From NCBI RefSeq assembly GCF_000283155.1, contig NW_004454181.1, forward strand, positions 25,137,057 through 25,201,056: a stretch of 64,000 bases of DNA, given 5' to 3'. This DNA is from Ceratotherium simum simum (Eukaryota; Chordata; Mammalia; Perissodactyla; Rhinocerotidae). The position numbers were made by a program, and so were the translations under genes. Numbering within the stretch: the stretch's first letter is position 1; every line of letters begins with the position of its first letter. The notes below the pieces were generated by a model. It searched no databases and was not told the DNA's origin. It was given only the letters and a program-made list of their open reading frames with translations. Positions 51,561 to 62,829 of the stretch are shown one piece after another.

Positions 51561-52917
51561 CTTGGTAACATCTATCTTGGGATCAATGAGAGAAGGTGCT
51601 ATAGGAAAGCGACAATAAAGGCAACAGTGTCATTCAAACGCCCCCCTCCCAAACTTGTGCTCTTCTGAGACAGCAAACTGCCTACAGAGGGTTCTGTGGA
51701 AAGACAAGTTTATTTAGGGGAAGAACTTCTAAAAGGCCCCCAGGTAATCCCTCGAGTCTCCTTTATTGTGAATGAGGAGCCTAGGGCTAAAGCTCTGTCT
51801 CTTTCCTTCCCGAAGGAACATGCACCACAACCGGACTCATACATAAGGAGCACTGTACTGAGAGCTCTTGCAGCCAATTCCAAGGGCCGTTCAAGTCTCT
51901 TCTACCTGCGCTCTGTTTGCCCGCCTAGTCAATATCAAGTTTGAAGTAGATGATTGTCAAGCAGCCCTCAGTCAATCCCTGACCACTTTCACAATTTTTT
52001 TGCCCCATCCACATACCCCCATTTAGGACTATTTATCTAACCTTTTTCTTTAGTGAACTCACTTGGTTTTTTGTTTGTGCTTAAATAAATATATTTGAAA
52101 ACAAGGAATTTTCCTACCACAGCCATGAATAGAACACTTCTATTACCTTCTCTAAATAGAAAGTAATTAATGTAAAAAGCAAAGAAAAAAATGCAAAAAA
52201 ACCCCGCATCATGAAACTCTAGTTAGACCCTCTCGCACTCTCTTTTTCAGACGGGAGATTGACAAGTGTTAATGAGGTGACATACAGCACCAAATTGAGA
52301 CATTCTCTTCCTGGAGCTAACTGAAATGATTAAAAGAGGATTGAAGACCAAATATCCTTCTCACAATGGATTCACTATTATTTAACAGAGTACCACCTAA
52401 AATCTTTGTAAACCAGACTTACATGTTCTCACAATTTAGCAAACACTGAACTCAACAATCTCTAAGAATCCTTCCATTTCATTTTTCTTTTTTTGACAAA
52501 AAAAAATTTTTCTTTGAGTAATTTCCTATATCAGATGCTTTATTAAGCTTGCGCAACCAACAAGATGAATAAGAACTGTCTCCTGCTTCTAACAAAGAGT
52601 TTCCAACCATGCGTTCTCATCCCAGGTCAGCTAAGAGCTTGTTCAGTGTCACTGGACAACTTCCGCACCCAGCCACACTCGGGCCTCACTTTCTCTCTCT
52701 CTGAAACATTGAGGTTGAACTGCATGAATGCTTTGGGCTCTTTGAGACCTAACTTTTTATAACTCTGTACGGCCAAGCTTGGAGAATTGGGGGGTAGGAC
52801 AGGGGTTAATGCAGAAACTAGGGAAGGGGTGAATTCAGATAGCTACACAGGCAGCCTGATCTGGGGAAGGTCTGAGGTAGGTGCTAAGGTTGGCTGCATT
52901 AAAAATCAGGGGAGTTT
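51561..52917. other. Unannotated, 1.36 kb
   Basis: No dispersed repeat or gene recognised. An 82-codon frame (51696-51944) and a 65-codon frame (52565-52762) have no domain. A-rich near 52170-52205 and 52495-52507. Confidence 0.45.
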
Positions 52918-53525
52918 GGTACAACCACTTTAGAAAATAGTTTGACAGTATTTGCGGAATCTAAGCATATGTATATACAATGATCCAACGCTTTAATTCC
53001 TTAGGGGAAATGAGTGCTTATGTCCATCAAAAGACATGTACAAGAATGTCCATTAGCAACTGTTTTCCTAATTGCCAAAGGCTGGAAACAACCCAAATGA
53101 TCTTCAGCAGGATAATGGGTAAATAAAACATGGTAGATTGACATAATGGAATACTATATAGCAATGAAAAAGAATGAACAGCTGCTATACTTAACAATGT
53201 GGATGACTCTCATAGACCTTATGTTGAGCAAAAGAAGCTAGATATAAAAGAGTACATACTATATGATTCTATTTATATGATGTTAAAGAGCTAATAAAAC
53301 AAATTTACCATAATAGAGGTCAGAATGGTGGTTGCCTGCAGGGGAGAGGTTGATATTAATTGGAAAGGAGCATGAGGGAACCCTCTGGGCTGCTATAAAT
53401 TTGCTATACCTTGAATCTAGATGGTGGTCACACAGATGTACACGTATGTAAAAATCTATTAACCTCTACACTTGGAATTTATACACTTGAATAGTTATAC
53501 CTCAATAAAAAGTAAATTTTAAAAA
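52918..53525 (+). mobile_element. L1 LINE 3' end (L1M-type)
   Basis: 'aaccactttagaaaatagtt', 'cattagcaactgttttccta', 'aatggaatactatatagcaa', 'aaagagtacatactatatga' and 'atacctcaataaaaagtaaa'. 5'-truncated; possible flanking copies aaaaatcaggggag (52901) and aaaaaatcatgaggga (53521). Confidence 0.82.
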
Positions 53526-53927
53526 ATCATGAGGGATACCAAAGGTTGAAGAAGATATTAGGCCAACCCAAAGGTAAAAGCAAGATAAAAGATTTCTCCA
53601 GAAGGAAAGGGTGCTCTGACATACCCCACTGTCCAAAGCCACTTCTGTGCTGCTGCAGACCCTCACGATCTTAGAGTAATCGTGTCTTCAGGTAGATCAA
53701 ATGATATAATGAGGTCTTAACACATACCAGATGTTGAAAAGTTAAATAATAGAAATGGGTTCCAAGGTAGGGTAACACCCTCAGAGGAATGGGATGGGGG
53801 AGAGGAGACAGGGTCAGATATCACAGACCAATGGTACCAAACATACTATATTTTTGGAGCTAGCTATGTCCTCAAACCTCCACCAAACACACCACTCAAG
53901 CTCTAAACCTAAACAGGGTCAAAGAGG
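53526..53927. other. No recognised feature
   Basis: Nothing recognised. Confidence 0.4.
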
Positions 53928-54085
53928 AAGTGTGGTGGAGTAGGAAATGTACAGGATCAAACGTTTGGAGATATTGGTCCAAATTCTGAGCTACCACTAA
54001 TTTCCAGGGTGACCTTGGACATCTTATAAACCCTCTTCCCCTTAGTTTCTTCATCTGTAAAGAATGGTAAGTAGATTAGACTACT
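53928..54085 (+). mobile_element. MIR SINE
   Basis: 'tggtccaaattctgagctac', 'cagggtgaccttggacatct', 'ttagtttcttcatctgtaaa' and 'gaatggtaagtagattaga'. Confidence 0.75.
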
Positions 54086-54087
54086 GG

Positions 54088-54248
54088 CCATTAACTTTGG
54101 GGGATCATGAGGCATTTCGAGACTCAAATAAACCCAAGGATCCTCTCCCCATAAAAATTCTTATACACACCAAGTTTTGCATTTGATTTCAAGGGGCCTG
54201 TAGAATCCTTGAAGCCCATCCATGGGCTGCAAATTAAGAGCCCTTAGA
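54088..54248 (-). mobile_element. hAT-type DNA transposon fragment
   Basis: The complement reads 'ctcttaatttgcagcccatg', 'gatgggcttcaaggattcta' and 'gtgtgtataagaatttttat', following a hAT-Charlie-like consensus as I remember it. Termini too decayed to fix. Confidence 0.5.
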
Positions 54249-55287
54249 CTATGGAATTTTTAAAGTTCACTCCAAGCATGATTTTTCTGCATTTGCTTTT
54301 TGTTTTTTAGGGCTGATACTACTGATTCTCTTCCTTTGTTCTCTCCTCACTTCCAACTTCACTAGCTGCCAAGACTACTAACTCTGATCTGCCACTTCCA
54401 GACTAGGTTGGGGACCAAAGAGGATTATGATGGACACACAAAGAGGATTCTGATGGACAGCTGGTCCCAGCCAAGCATTCGTCCTGCCCATCAGACTCAT
54501 CCTAGTCTTAGAGGATGTGTGCTTGCCGGAGAGGCAGAAAATCACTTAATATCTGGGTAGCTGTAAATCACTTATTCCAGTTGTAACCTTTCAGTAGTAA
54601 CTAAAGGAAGCAGGGAGTGGGGAATAATAGTCTTTTTTTCTCTTTCCACCCACTTATGCCCTCCCTACCATGTAATGGGGAGAGGGGCCCAGAAGCCTGA
54701 GGGGTCAGGACTATTCTTGTTGAACCTGATTGCTTTTGGGCTGCATCTTGTCAAAGAGCAGACCACAGGTCTGATCTCTAAGCAATATCCAACTCCATAC
54801 AGTTAGGTTTTCCTTGTCAAATTCAGGCTACCAGATAGCCACAGAGGAAATTTGGGGGGTGGGGTTATAGATGGGGAGTTACAGAGCAGGGGACGGCTGA
54901 GAGAGTAGTGTGTATGATTTGTTATCTCAGAGAATTAGCCAAACCAATGAAACAGGTCTGGAAGACAGTTGGATGGAATGCCTGTGCTCATTTTTTCAGG
55001 AGTCTTCCTAAAGACCCAAGCAGGTCCTTCTCACGTCTACACATCTGCTCCAAGTCGATTCTCATTAGAATCTGATTCTGCTGACAAATTTCTGGGTTTT
55101 TGGTTTCATACCCAAAGAACAATAACTTAAAAAAAAAAAAAAAAAGACATCTCTAAATCCAAAGTAGTAATTAATGGTGAGAATTTCAGGTAGGGTAGAT
55201 GGTGAGAGGGAGGGTGGAAGGGAGTATTAGGTCATAGTCTTATCTTGCCTTTTCATTATCATCCCCCCCTTAGAAATCTACTTTGCA
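54249..55287. other. Unannotated, 1.0 kb
   Basis: Nothing recognised; a 17-base A run at 55129-55145 follows 'gaacaataactt' and may be an old retroposon tail. Confidence 0.45.
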
Positions 55288-55485
55288 ATTAGAGGAACAT
55301 AAATTTGAGGCCAGATCTTCCGCTTCACTAGCTGTGAGATCTCAGACAAGTTAGTTTTCTTTTGTGAGCTTTAAGTTCCTTGTCTCTAAAATCTAGATAA
55401 TACCAACTACTCCAAGGGCCACTGGAAAGAGTAAAGGAGAGCACACAGATGACGACTTGCCAGTAGATGCTCAGTACACATGAGT
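55288..55485 (+). mobile_element. MIR SINE
   Basis: 'ttccgcttcactagctgtga', 'gatctcagacaagttagttt' and 'ccttgtctctaaaatctaga'. Confidence 0.7.
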
Positions 55486-55837
55486 TCCTCCTCTACCCTG
55501 TCTGATCAGCTCCGTTTCCTGATGAGCCAGGCTATGACAGCCTTGCTCCTCTGAGCCACCAGGGAAGAACAGAACACAGTCACAGAAAACACAGCTGGGT
55601 AGTGGTGGGGGGAAAGAATCGCTCCTGACAAGACACTCAGAACAGGAGATTCCAGGGTGGGCTGCCCATCTAAGGATGGGCGGACCATCAGATGACACTG
55701 AGATTATGTGTGTTCATGTCTCATATCCAGTTATATCATGCTATTTCTTCAGCACAGAATTAATTGCTGTTTCATCCCCGAGGCTGGTTGAAACATTCAT
55801 TCACTCATCCTCTAACCATAGTGCATCTAAGCCATAT
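55486..55837. other. No recognised feature
   Basis: Nothing recognised; overlapping short minus frames only. Confidence 0.4.
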
Positions 55838-56085
55838 TGCAGAGACACTGGTGCCAGACTGTTGGGTGTGAATCTCTACTATACCTCTTTCTAGCTGAGT
55901 GACCCATGACAAGCAATATAACTTCTCTGAGCCTCAATGTCTCCACCTGTAAAAAGATGTAAAAATAGTTCCTACTTCGAAGGGTTGAGGTCTAATTGAG
56001 GTCATAGATATGAAATGCTCAGCAAAACAGCATAGAATAAGTGATCCATAAATATTAGCATAATTATCATTGTTGTTGTTAAGGC
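55838..56085 (+). mobile_element. MIR SINE, near full length
   Basis: 'agacactggtgccagactgt', 'tgggtgtgaatctctactat', 'tctctgagcctcaatgtctc', 'cttcgaagggttgaggtct' and 'tgatccataaatattagca'. Confidence 0.82.
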
Positions 56086-56460
56086 TGAGAACATAAGAGT
56101 GAATAAGACTTGCTCTCCACTCCAAGAATCTCTCAATGTAATAGGGGAGACAGACAAGAGAAGAACTGATTACAAAAAGTGCAAGTGATGCAAAGTGAAT
56201 ACCCAAATATAGGCAATGGAGTACCCGTAGAAGGGACCCCTAATCCAGACCTAGGAGTAAGGAAAGACTTCCAGAGCCAAGTGACATCTAAGCTTAGAAA
56301 ACCTGAAGAATTAGTAAGAAAGAGTACAAAGGCCTGGAGACAGGAAGAAAGACACTGGTTTTGGGGGAACTGACATTCTGAATGGAACGGAGAGTGTGAA
56401 GAGAGAAATCAAGGAACAAGGGGTTGGAGAGGACATCAGGGGCCAGATCACAGCTCCTAA
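56086..56460 (-). mobile_element. L2-like LINE, antisense
   Basis: 'aagagtgaataagacttgct', 'ataggggagacagacaagag', 'aaagacttccagagccaagt' and 'tcaggggccagatcac'. Confidence 0.6.
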
Positions 56461-56514
56461 CACCCTGCCTTGAATTTGGTCATGGCTCATACAAGTATTT
56501 GTTCAGGGTTCAGA

Positions 56515-56640
56515 TGAATCTGCCTGTTTTATGGATGAGACAAATGAAGCTAGAGAAGGTCACAGCTTGCTGAGCCAGAACAGAGACCAGGACGGCTGAT
56601 TTTCAATAGAGTATCCATCCCATTACACCACCAGCCTTTT
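56515..56640 (-). mobile_element. MIR SINE
   Basis: 'cctgttttatggatgagaca', 'agaaggtcacagcttgctga' and 'ccatcccattacaccacca'. Confidence 0.65.
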
Positions 56641-57954
56641 GAAAGCGAGTATTTTGGAAAGACTAAGGTCTAGGTCCCTTGAGTTGTGCTAATCATCACC
56701 CTTGTCAGCATGGGCAACAAGGAGCTGTGGGATGCAATCGCCTGGCTCCCTCCTTTGTTGTATAACATTCCCCGAACTTAGACAGTGGGATGGAAATACC
56801 AAAGGAAATCATTCCTCCACTTGAAATGCCAGCATCAGAAATTACGATTTGACAGATGAGGGAAAAGAGAAGCCACACCAAGGAACCATCACTAGAGCCC
56901 TTGTTCATTTTGCTTTGCTGGAGTCTCTGTTTCCTAAGTGAAGACAATAGATACAAAACAAAACGAAACAAAACACCACCTTTGAGGAGTGATTTGATGT
57001 GGAGTGGTGACCCTCTGGAAGCATTAGAGGGGAAAAAAATGAAAGCAGACATTGAGATAATGCAATTTGGCTGAGCCAAGGGAAAAGAAAAGACTGGAAA
57101 GAAAAGAAATGAGTTGTGTTGGTTTTCAAGACTTTGCAAGCAATGACCAGAATTTGGAACACTATTCTGAAGCAAAGGCAAACCAGAGAAGGAAGAAATT
57201 GAGGGTGATTTGACTTTGAAATGAGGGAGAAAGAGAAATTATAGTCTTTAAATCTGTGGCGAATTGTGCAAATAGAATCAACGCCCTTTGTTCCTTGACA
57301 TGGATGCCCATTTACCTCAAGGGAAGGCAATGGATAAAAGATCTTTGATGATATTTCAGATTTCAAAACTTGAAGGTTCTTCTGTGGAACAATAAGGAGG
57401 GAGCCCTTTCAAAGAACTTTACATGGATGGAACAGACACTCAGGAATAGCAAGGCTATTGTGGGAATGAGAGGTATGGGTGGGTCCTGGACTGGGATATT
57501 TTCAGAGAAGAGTGTATTATGTTGTAGATAAAAGAGAGACATGCTTCATAGACAGCTCAGAGATGGGGCATCAAAAAAAGAAATGTGTTTCAAGAAGAAA
57601 ATCCCAGCTGCCCCTTTTTTGACATCAAAGAGTGATCATAGTCTCTGCAATGTGCTTTGCCATTTCTCATACGCCGCCTTGGGTTCTCCAATAATTTTAC
57701 ATAATCTTCACTAGTAAACATTGGTTGAGGATTTCCGCTATGTGAAAACTAACTCTACTTGACTCTAGGTGAAACTCAAATGAAATAAGGGCAGAGATCA
57801 ACTCAAGAGGAGTTTACAGTCTAGTTTGGAGGAAAAAATACTTGTGGGAAAAGTAAATTACAGGACAGGAGTATGTATGAAGTGTCAATAAAAATAATAA
57901 CAATAATAATAATAAAGGCAACAGTGCTATAGAAGTTCAGAGGGCAAACATTTC
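56641..57954. other. Unannotated, 1.3 kb, with (AAT)n
   Basis: No repeat or gene recognised. Two overlapping minus frames (158 codons at 56705-57181; 153 codons at 56905-57366) arise in pyrimidine-biased sequence and show no domain. An (AAT)n tract with one interruption lies at 57893-57915. Confidence 0.45.
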
Positions 57955-58045
57955 TACTGATATTGTCACCCAAGTAAGGCTGTATGCTTCACACAGACAG
58001 GAATCCTGTTTTCTGCTTCTCTGTATATACCCAGACCACCAGGCT
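57955..58045 (+). mobile_element. L2 LINE 3' scrap
   Basis: 'gctgtatgcttcacacagac', 'aggaatcctgttttctgctt' and 'atatacccagaccaccagg'. Confidence 0.45.
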
Positions 58046-58097
58046 GAGGGAAGAAAGAAAGTCACTACAGAACTTGGGTGTTTAAGTAGAAGTAGTA

Positions 58098-58424
58098 CAA
58101 TACTCCCCCCTTATCCACAGTTTCAGTTACCTATGGTCAATAGTGGTCCAAAAATATTAAAAGGAAAATTCCAGAAATAAGCAATTCATAAGTTTTAAAT
58201 GGCATGCCATTCTGAGTAGCGTGGTGAAATTTAGTGCCATTCGGCTCCATCCTGCCCTGGACATGAATCATTCCTTTGTCCAGTGTATCTACATTGTATA
58301 CGCTACCTACCTATTAGCCTGTTAGGAAAAAACATAGTATATATAGAGTTCGGTACCATCTGGGTTTTCAGGCATCCATTGGGGGTCTTGGAATGTATCC
58401 CCCATGGCTAAGGGGGGACTACTG
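58098..58424 (+). mobile_element. Tigger-family DNA transposon (internally deleted)
   Basis: 327 bp starting caatactccccccttatcca and ending ggctaaggggggactactg, imperfect inverted termini, with TA on both sides (58096-58097, 58425-58426). Internal 'aattccagaaataagcaatt', 'ctgagtagcgtggtgaaat', 'tcattcctttgtccagtgta' and 'ctacattgtatacgctacc' match the left part of a Tigger1-like element. No transposase sequence is left. Confidence 0.88.
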
Positions 58425-58689
58425 TAATGTCAAGTGCAGTCTAAGCCTAGAGTCATATATTTGCAGACTAGTTGTTGGGAATGAAATAGCATTGTGGCTA
58501 ACGTTGATATGCTACTTACTCTGTAGACAGAATAGTGCTGTGGTTAAGAACATGGGAGCTGCCACTAAAATGCCTAAATTTGAAACTTGGATTTTTTTTA
58601 ACTTAACGTACAACCTTGGATTACTTACATATGCTCTTTATGCCTCAGTTTTCTCATTTTGAAAGGGGGATAATAACAGCATCCACCTA

Positions 58690-59599
58690 TGGAAACCGTC
58701 CTCCAAGATGGCTCCGTAATACCTGTGCTATGGACTGAATGTTTGTGTCCCTTTAAAATTCATATGTTGAGGCTTAATCCCCAATGTGATAGTATTAGGG
58801 TGTGGGGTCTTTGGGAGGTAATTAGGTCTTAAGAGTGGAGCCCTCATGAATGAGATTAGTGCCCTTATAGGAGAGTCTCCAGAGAGCTCCCTTGCCCTTC
58901 TGCCATGTGAGGACACAGCAAGAAGACTGCTATCTATGAACCAGGAAGCAGGTTCTCACCAGACACTGACTCCACCAGTGCCTTGATCTTGGACTTCTCA
59001 GCCTCCAGAACTGTGAGAAATAAATATCTCTTGTTCAAGCCACCCAATCTATGGTATTTTTATTACAGCATCCCGAACAGACTAAGACAACCTGCCTCCT
59101 AGTATTCACCTCCTTGTACAATCTCCTTACACCTTGTACCTGCATTGTTCCGTGTGACCACTAACATATGGCAGAAGTGATGGGATGCCACTTCAGAGAT
59201 TAGGTTATAGAAGACTGTGGCTTCCATCTTGGACACCTCTCTCATCTCCTCTCTCTCAAATCTCTTGCTCTGTAAGAAGCCAACCACCATGTTGTGAGTA
59301 GCCATATGGAAATGCCTACCTGGAGAGAAACTAAAGCCTCCTGTTGACAGCCAGTGAAGACTGAGACCTGCCAAAAACCACCTGAGCAACTTTGGAAGCA
59401 GATTCTCCAGCCTCAACTGAGTCTTGAGATGACAACAGCCCTAGCCAACAGCTCGATTACACCTTATGAGAGACCCTGAGCCAGGCCACTCTGCTAAGCC
59501 CTCCTGATTTCCTGAACGTCAGAAACTGAGAAAACAAGTTTGTTGTTCTAAGCATTTAAGTTTTGGGGTAATTTGTTACATGGTAATAAATAACTAACA
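58690..59599 (+). mobile_element. MLT1 (MaLR) LTR, outer
   Basis: Starts tggaaaccgtcctccaagat and resumes after the inner LTR at 'cctgcctcctagtattcacc', then 'atggcagaagtgatgggatg', 'ctaagaagcc/aaccaccatgttgtgag'-type text, 'cttatgagagaccctgagcc' and 'gttttggggtaatttgttac', ending aataactaaca. Flanks caccta (58684-58689) and caccca (59600-59605) fit a target duplication with one change. Confidence 0.8.
58726..59089 (+). mobile_element. MLT1 (MaLR) LTR, inner
   Basis: A complete 364-bp LTR, tgctatggactgaatg...gactaagaca, with 'cccttgcccttctgccatgt', 'ccttgatcttggacttctca' and aataaa near 59019. An exact 5-bp duplication, acctg, at 58721-58725 and 59090-59094. Confidence 0.93.
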
Positions 59600-59693
59600 C
59601 ACCCATTTCATTAGGTTGTGGTGAAAAGTAAAGATGATAGACCTGAAGCATCTAGTGCCAGGCACTTAACAGTCAATAAGTAGTTACTAATAT

Positions 59694-59782
59694 TATGGGC
59701 TAGATACCATGCAAAGTATTTCATATGCATGATCTCATTTACTTCTCACAACCCTATGAGTTCAGTACAGGACAGCCAAATT
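59694..59782 (-). mobile_element. MIR SINE fragment
   Basis: 'gggctagataccatgcaaag', 'tattcat..gcatgatctcatt'-type sequence and 'tcacaaccctatgagttcag'. It abuts the tail of the preceding sense MIR. Confidence 0.7.
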
Positions 59783-59960
59783 TCGTACAAATTTGAAATA
59801 CCGTGACAAAAAGAGAAACTCTCACTTTATACACGAAATGTAATATAATGCCAGTCTCCACTCCTCCCCATCTTGGTCAAATATCACATAATTTTAAAGT
59901 TCATGAACTGAGGGATTTATAAATTATGTTTATGCTCTTTCTTAAATCTTAAAATGATAG

Positions 59961-60885
59961 TGGTGCCAACTCAGCTCAAAGAGTCTTTCAGTATTCTGAG
60001 CACCTAATTCCAACCTGTGTGTCAGGGGCACTTCCCACAAAATACCAAGCAATTCTCAGACACCAGCAGGGTGTCCAAGAATTCAACTCAACTCTACCCA
60101 GAGATAGCATCAGATTCCACAGGTTAAGGGTTCAGTCCTACAAGACTGCCCCCGCCCGTGCTTTCAAACACCAGTGCAAGCCCAGGCTGTTAACTATGCT
60201 TCTGACAGACTGGCTACAAGTTGAAGGTTCCAATAACCCCCTCCAACTCAGGATGCTAGTCGCCAAGTCCAGGTTGTTACCGGTACTTCTGACCTACTGG
60301 CTATAAATCAGAGGTTCCCAAGAACCACCTCATCAGGTTTGATTAATTTGCTAGAACAGCTTACAGAACTCAGAGAAACATTTTACCTACTAGATCACCG
60401 GTTTATTATAAAAGGTTATGACTCAAGAACAGCCAAATGGAAGAGATGCATAGGGCAAGGTGTGAGGAAAGGGTGTGGAGCTTCTATGCCCTCTCTAAGC
60501 GCTCCACTCTCCCCAAATCTCCACGTGTTCACCAACCAGGAAGCTTTCTGAACACTGCCCTTTTGGGTTTTTATGGAGGCTTCATTACATAGGCATGATT
60601 GATTAAATCATTGGCCATTCATTGGTGATTGATTCAACCTCCAGCCCCTCTCCCCTCTCCCGAGGTTGAGGGGTGGGTGTGAAAGTTCTGATACTCTGAT
60701 CACATGGTTGGCTCTACTGGCAGCCAGTGCCCATCCTTAGGTGCTTCCAAAAGTCACCTCATTAACATAATGACACCTATGTCTGCTCTCCTCACTTAAG
60801 GAATTCCAAGGGTTTTAGGAGCTCTGTTACAGAAACAAGGATGAAGAACAAATGTATATTTCTTATTATAAATCACAATATCACA
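59961..60885 (-). mobile_element. Solo ERVL-type LTR, probably MER21-like
   Basis: 925 bp; on the minus strand it starts tgtgatattgtgattta and ends agttggcacca. Exact 5-bp duplication gatag at 59956-59960 and 60886-60890, the size for ERVL. On the minus strand 'cctccataaaaacc' is TATA-like (complement of ~60573-60586), and 'ttataataaacc' gives an aataaa (complement of ~60400-60411). No internal region adjoins. Plus-strand frames at 60019-60306 and 60339-60551 lie within it. Confidence 0.85.
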
Positions 60886-60984
60886 GATAGAAATATCCTC
60901 TCCTTCTTTAGTCATTCCTATGGGAAAATTGATTTTGAAATATGAGTTTTGAAGCATACATGGTCTTCAGGAATGCATCCCTCA

Positions 60985-61150
60985 GATAAAATTATTATTA
61001 TCTTCCACATTTTGTAGTTAAGGAAACTGAGGCCTAGAGAAATGTGGGGTAACTTGTCCAGAGTCACAGTAGTAAGTGGCAGGAGATGGCATTTGACCCA
61101 CGACAGTCTGACTTCAGAGCCACGCTCTGAACCACTACTCTACTTCTGGG
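60985..61150 (-). mobile_element. MIR SINE
   Basis: 'tagttaaggaaactgaggcc', 'aacttgtccagagtcacagt', 'gtctgacttcagagccacgc' and 'tctgaaccactactctactt'. Confidence 0.88.
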
Positions 61151-61637
61151 GAAAAGAAAGGCCAGTTTACAGGGTCCTCTGACCTCCCTTGGGTGAGCCC
61201 AAATTAACGCTTTTCAGCTATTGATCTCAGAAAGCCATCTCACTTCCTCTATTATGGATACATTTTAATTAGTGTCAAGATTAATCAGCAACCTCAACAT
61301 TATCCTCTTTTGGACTTTAGCCACAATACAAATACTTAATGTATACAATATATGCCAATGGTGTTTAATTCAAACTTATACACCAGTAACCTTTTCTTTA
61401 CTTCTTAATTACACTATGCGTCCCTTTACAGTTATCTAGTGAAATACAATTTATATTCAGAAACACATGGCCAGAGAAATGAGCAGTGGCATTGATGTCA
61501 CTGCAAGGCATTTGCTGCAGCTTTCAAATGAACCCAATCTTCCCAATCTGTTTGAAGCAAATTTTCCTTCAAGGATTGGATTACCCTTTGGACATGAATC
61601 ATGCGATTTGTGGAAAGGAGAAAGGATGCCAACATTT
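61151..61637. other. No recognised feature
   Basis: Nothing recognised; a 72-codon frame at 61467-61685 runs into the next MIR. Confidence 0.4.
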
Positions 61638-61715
61638 TGTATGCCAGACTATGCACTAAATGCTTCACACGGTTATCTCACCTAATCCTCACAACAAACC
61701 TTCAAGGTAAGTATG
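61638..61715 (-). mobile_element. MIR SINE fragment
   Basis: 'tatgccagactatgcactaa', 'atgcttcacacggttatctc' and 'acctaatcctcacaacaaac'. Confidence 0.75.
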
Positions 61716-62015
61716 TTTGTCACGGATGCATTTATGTGTGTACACACAGCATGCGCACAAACATACGTTTATAGAGGAAGTAGTAGAGAAGAATTCAAAA
61801 CCTGATGAATCTGACTTCAAATCTCAGCAGTGAAAACATGGCTCCATATTTCTTTCTAGGACAGTATTATTCCTAAAAGCATTACCTGGCTTGGTTGAGC
61901 TACAGCACCAGTGTACACGGTCATCTTAAAAGGGGAGAATGGAGTCTCTTTCCTGTCAGAGGTAGGAGACATCCCAGCTGAGAACAATGATTCAGAATCC
62001 ACAGAGGTGGTAGAA
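61716..62015. other. No recognised feature
   Basis: Nothing recognised. Confidence 0.4.
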
Positions 62016-62174
62016 CAGAGCTTCCCAAATTTAACTGACACAAAAATCACCAGGCCCCTTGTTAACAGACTGAGTCTGATTCAACAGGTCTAGAGCGGGG
62101 TCTGAAATTCCTAATTTCTCACCATCTCTCAGGTGATGCTCATGCTGCTTGTCTGTAGCCCACACTTGGAATAA
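62016..62174 (+). mobile_element. MER5A/B DNA transposon (hAT-Charlie)
   Basis: 'cagagcttcccaaatttaac', 'aaaaatcaccaggccccttg', 'gtctgattcaacaggtctag' and 'ctcaggtgatgctcatgctg', ending near cacacttgg. Non-autonomous. A clean 8-bp duplication is not visible. Confidence 0.8.
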
Positions 62175-62178
62175 CAAA

Positions 62179-62254
62179 GTTTTAGGGGATTATGTCAAAA
62201 TTACAGTGATAACAAAATTACGACAAGGTTTTAGGGGACTATGTCAAAATTACA
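62179..62254 (+). repeat. 27-bp direct repeat, 49-bp period
   Basis: gttttaggggattatgtcaa... at 62179-62205 recurs at 62228-62254 with a single t/c change: a local tandem duplication just beyond the MER5 end. Confidence 0.95.
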
Positions 62255-62269
62255 ATTACAATTGTAATT
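62254..62269. repeat. 16-bp perfect palindrome
   Basis: aattacaattgtaatt equals its own complement; it overlaps the end of the second copy of the direct repeat. Confidence 0.95.
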
Positions 62270-62447
62270 ACAAGTTACAATTACAGCTTTCAGAATGACG
62301 TACTGGTAAAGGAAGATTGAAAAGAAACGAGTAAAAACGAAAAGTTCTGCATTTAGATGAAAATGTTCGTTTAGATTAATGAATGTTCTGCATTTAATTC
62401 TAAATGTTCATTGAGATTAAAATGTAAAAGATGATTATCTTGGTGAT

Positions 62448-62660
62448 GAAGATCACATTTACTGAAGGCTTACCATGCATCAGGCACTGTTCTAAGTGCT
62501 TATTGTATATTAAATCACTGAATCCTCACAACAATTCTACAGAGGAGAAAATTGAGGGACAGAGAGAAAGGTAACTTGCTCACACACATTATTTAATATA
62601 GAGGCAGGATTTGAACCCAGGTAACCTGGCTCCAAAGCTGGGCTTGACACTTGACCCCAT
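62448..62660 (-). mobile_element. MIR SINE, near full length
   Basis: 'catcaggcactgttctaagt', 'cactgaatcctcacaacaat', 'agaggagaaaattgagggac', 'gaggcaggatttgaaccca' and 'ggtaacctggctccaaagc'. Confidence 0.9.
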
Positions 62661-62829
62661 AAGAAACACCTAACAATTTTAGTTAACCACAAACTCAGGG
62701 TAGGCCAACGATGTGTGCCAGTGGCTAACAGCACATGCAATGATCTTGGCAATTGTACCAGGCCTGATAATTTGAGGAATCAACAAAAAAAATAGAGGGC
62801 ACATGAGAAAATGGAGCAGTGGGCAACAA

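Larger units (their letters stand above)
58527..59693 (+). mobile_element. MIR SINE split by two nested MLT1 LTRs
   Basis: Left piece 58527-58689 ('gtgctgtggttaagaacatg', 'ttatgcctcagttttctcat', 'gggggataataacagcatc') and right piece 59600-59693 ('ttcattaggttgtggtgaaa', 'agtgccaggcacttaacag', 'tcaataagtagttactaat') are consecutive parts of one MIR. Confidence 0.85.

Noticed and set aside
56705..57366. Two overlapping minus frames of 158 and 153 codons
   Set aside because: Both lie in pyrimidine-biased minus-strand DNA, overlap in different frames, and show no domain or splice sites.
60019..60551. Two plus-strand frames (95 and 70 codons)
   Set aside because: Antisense frames within the ERVL-type LTR.
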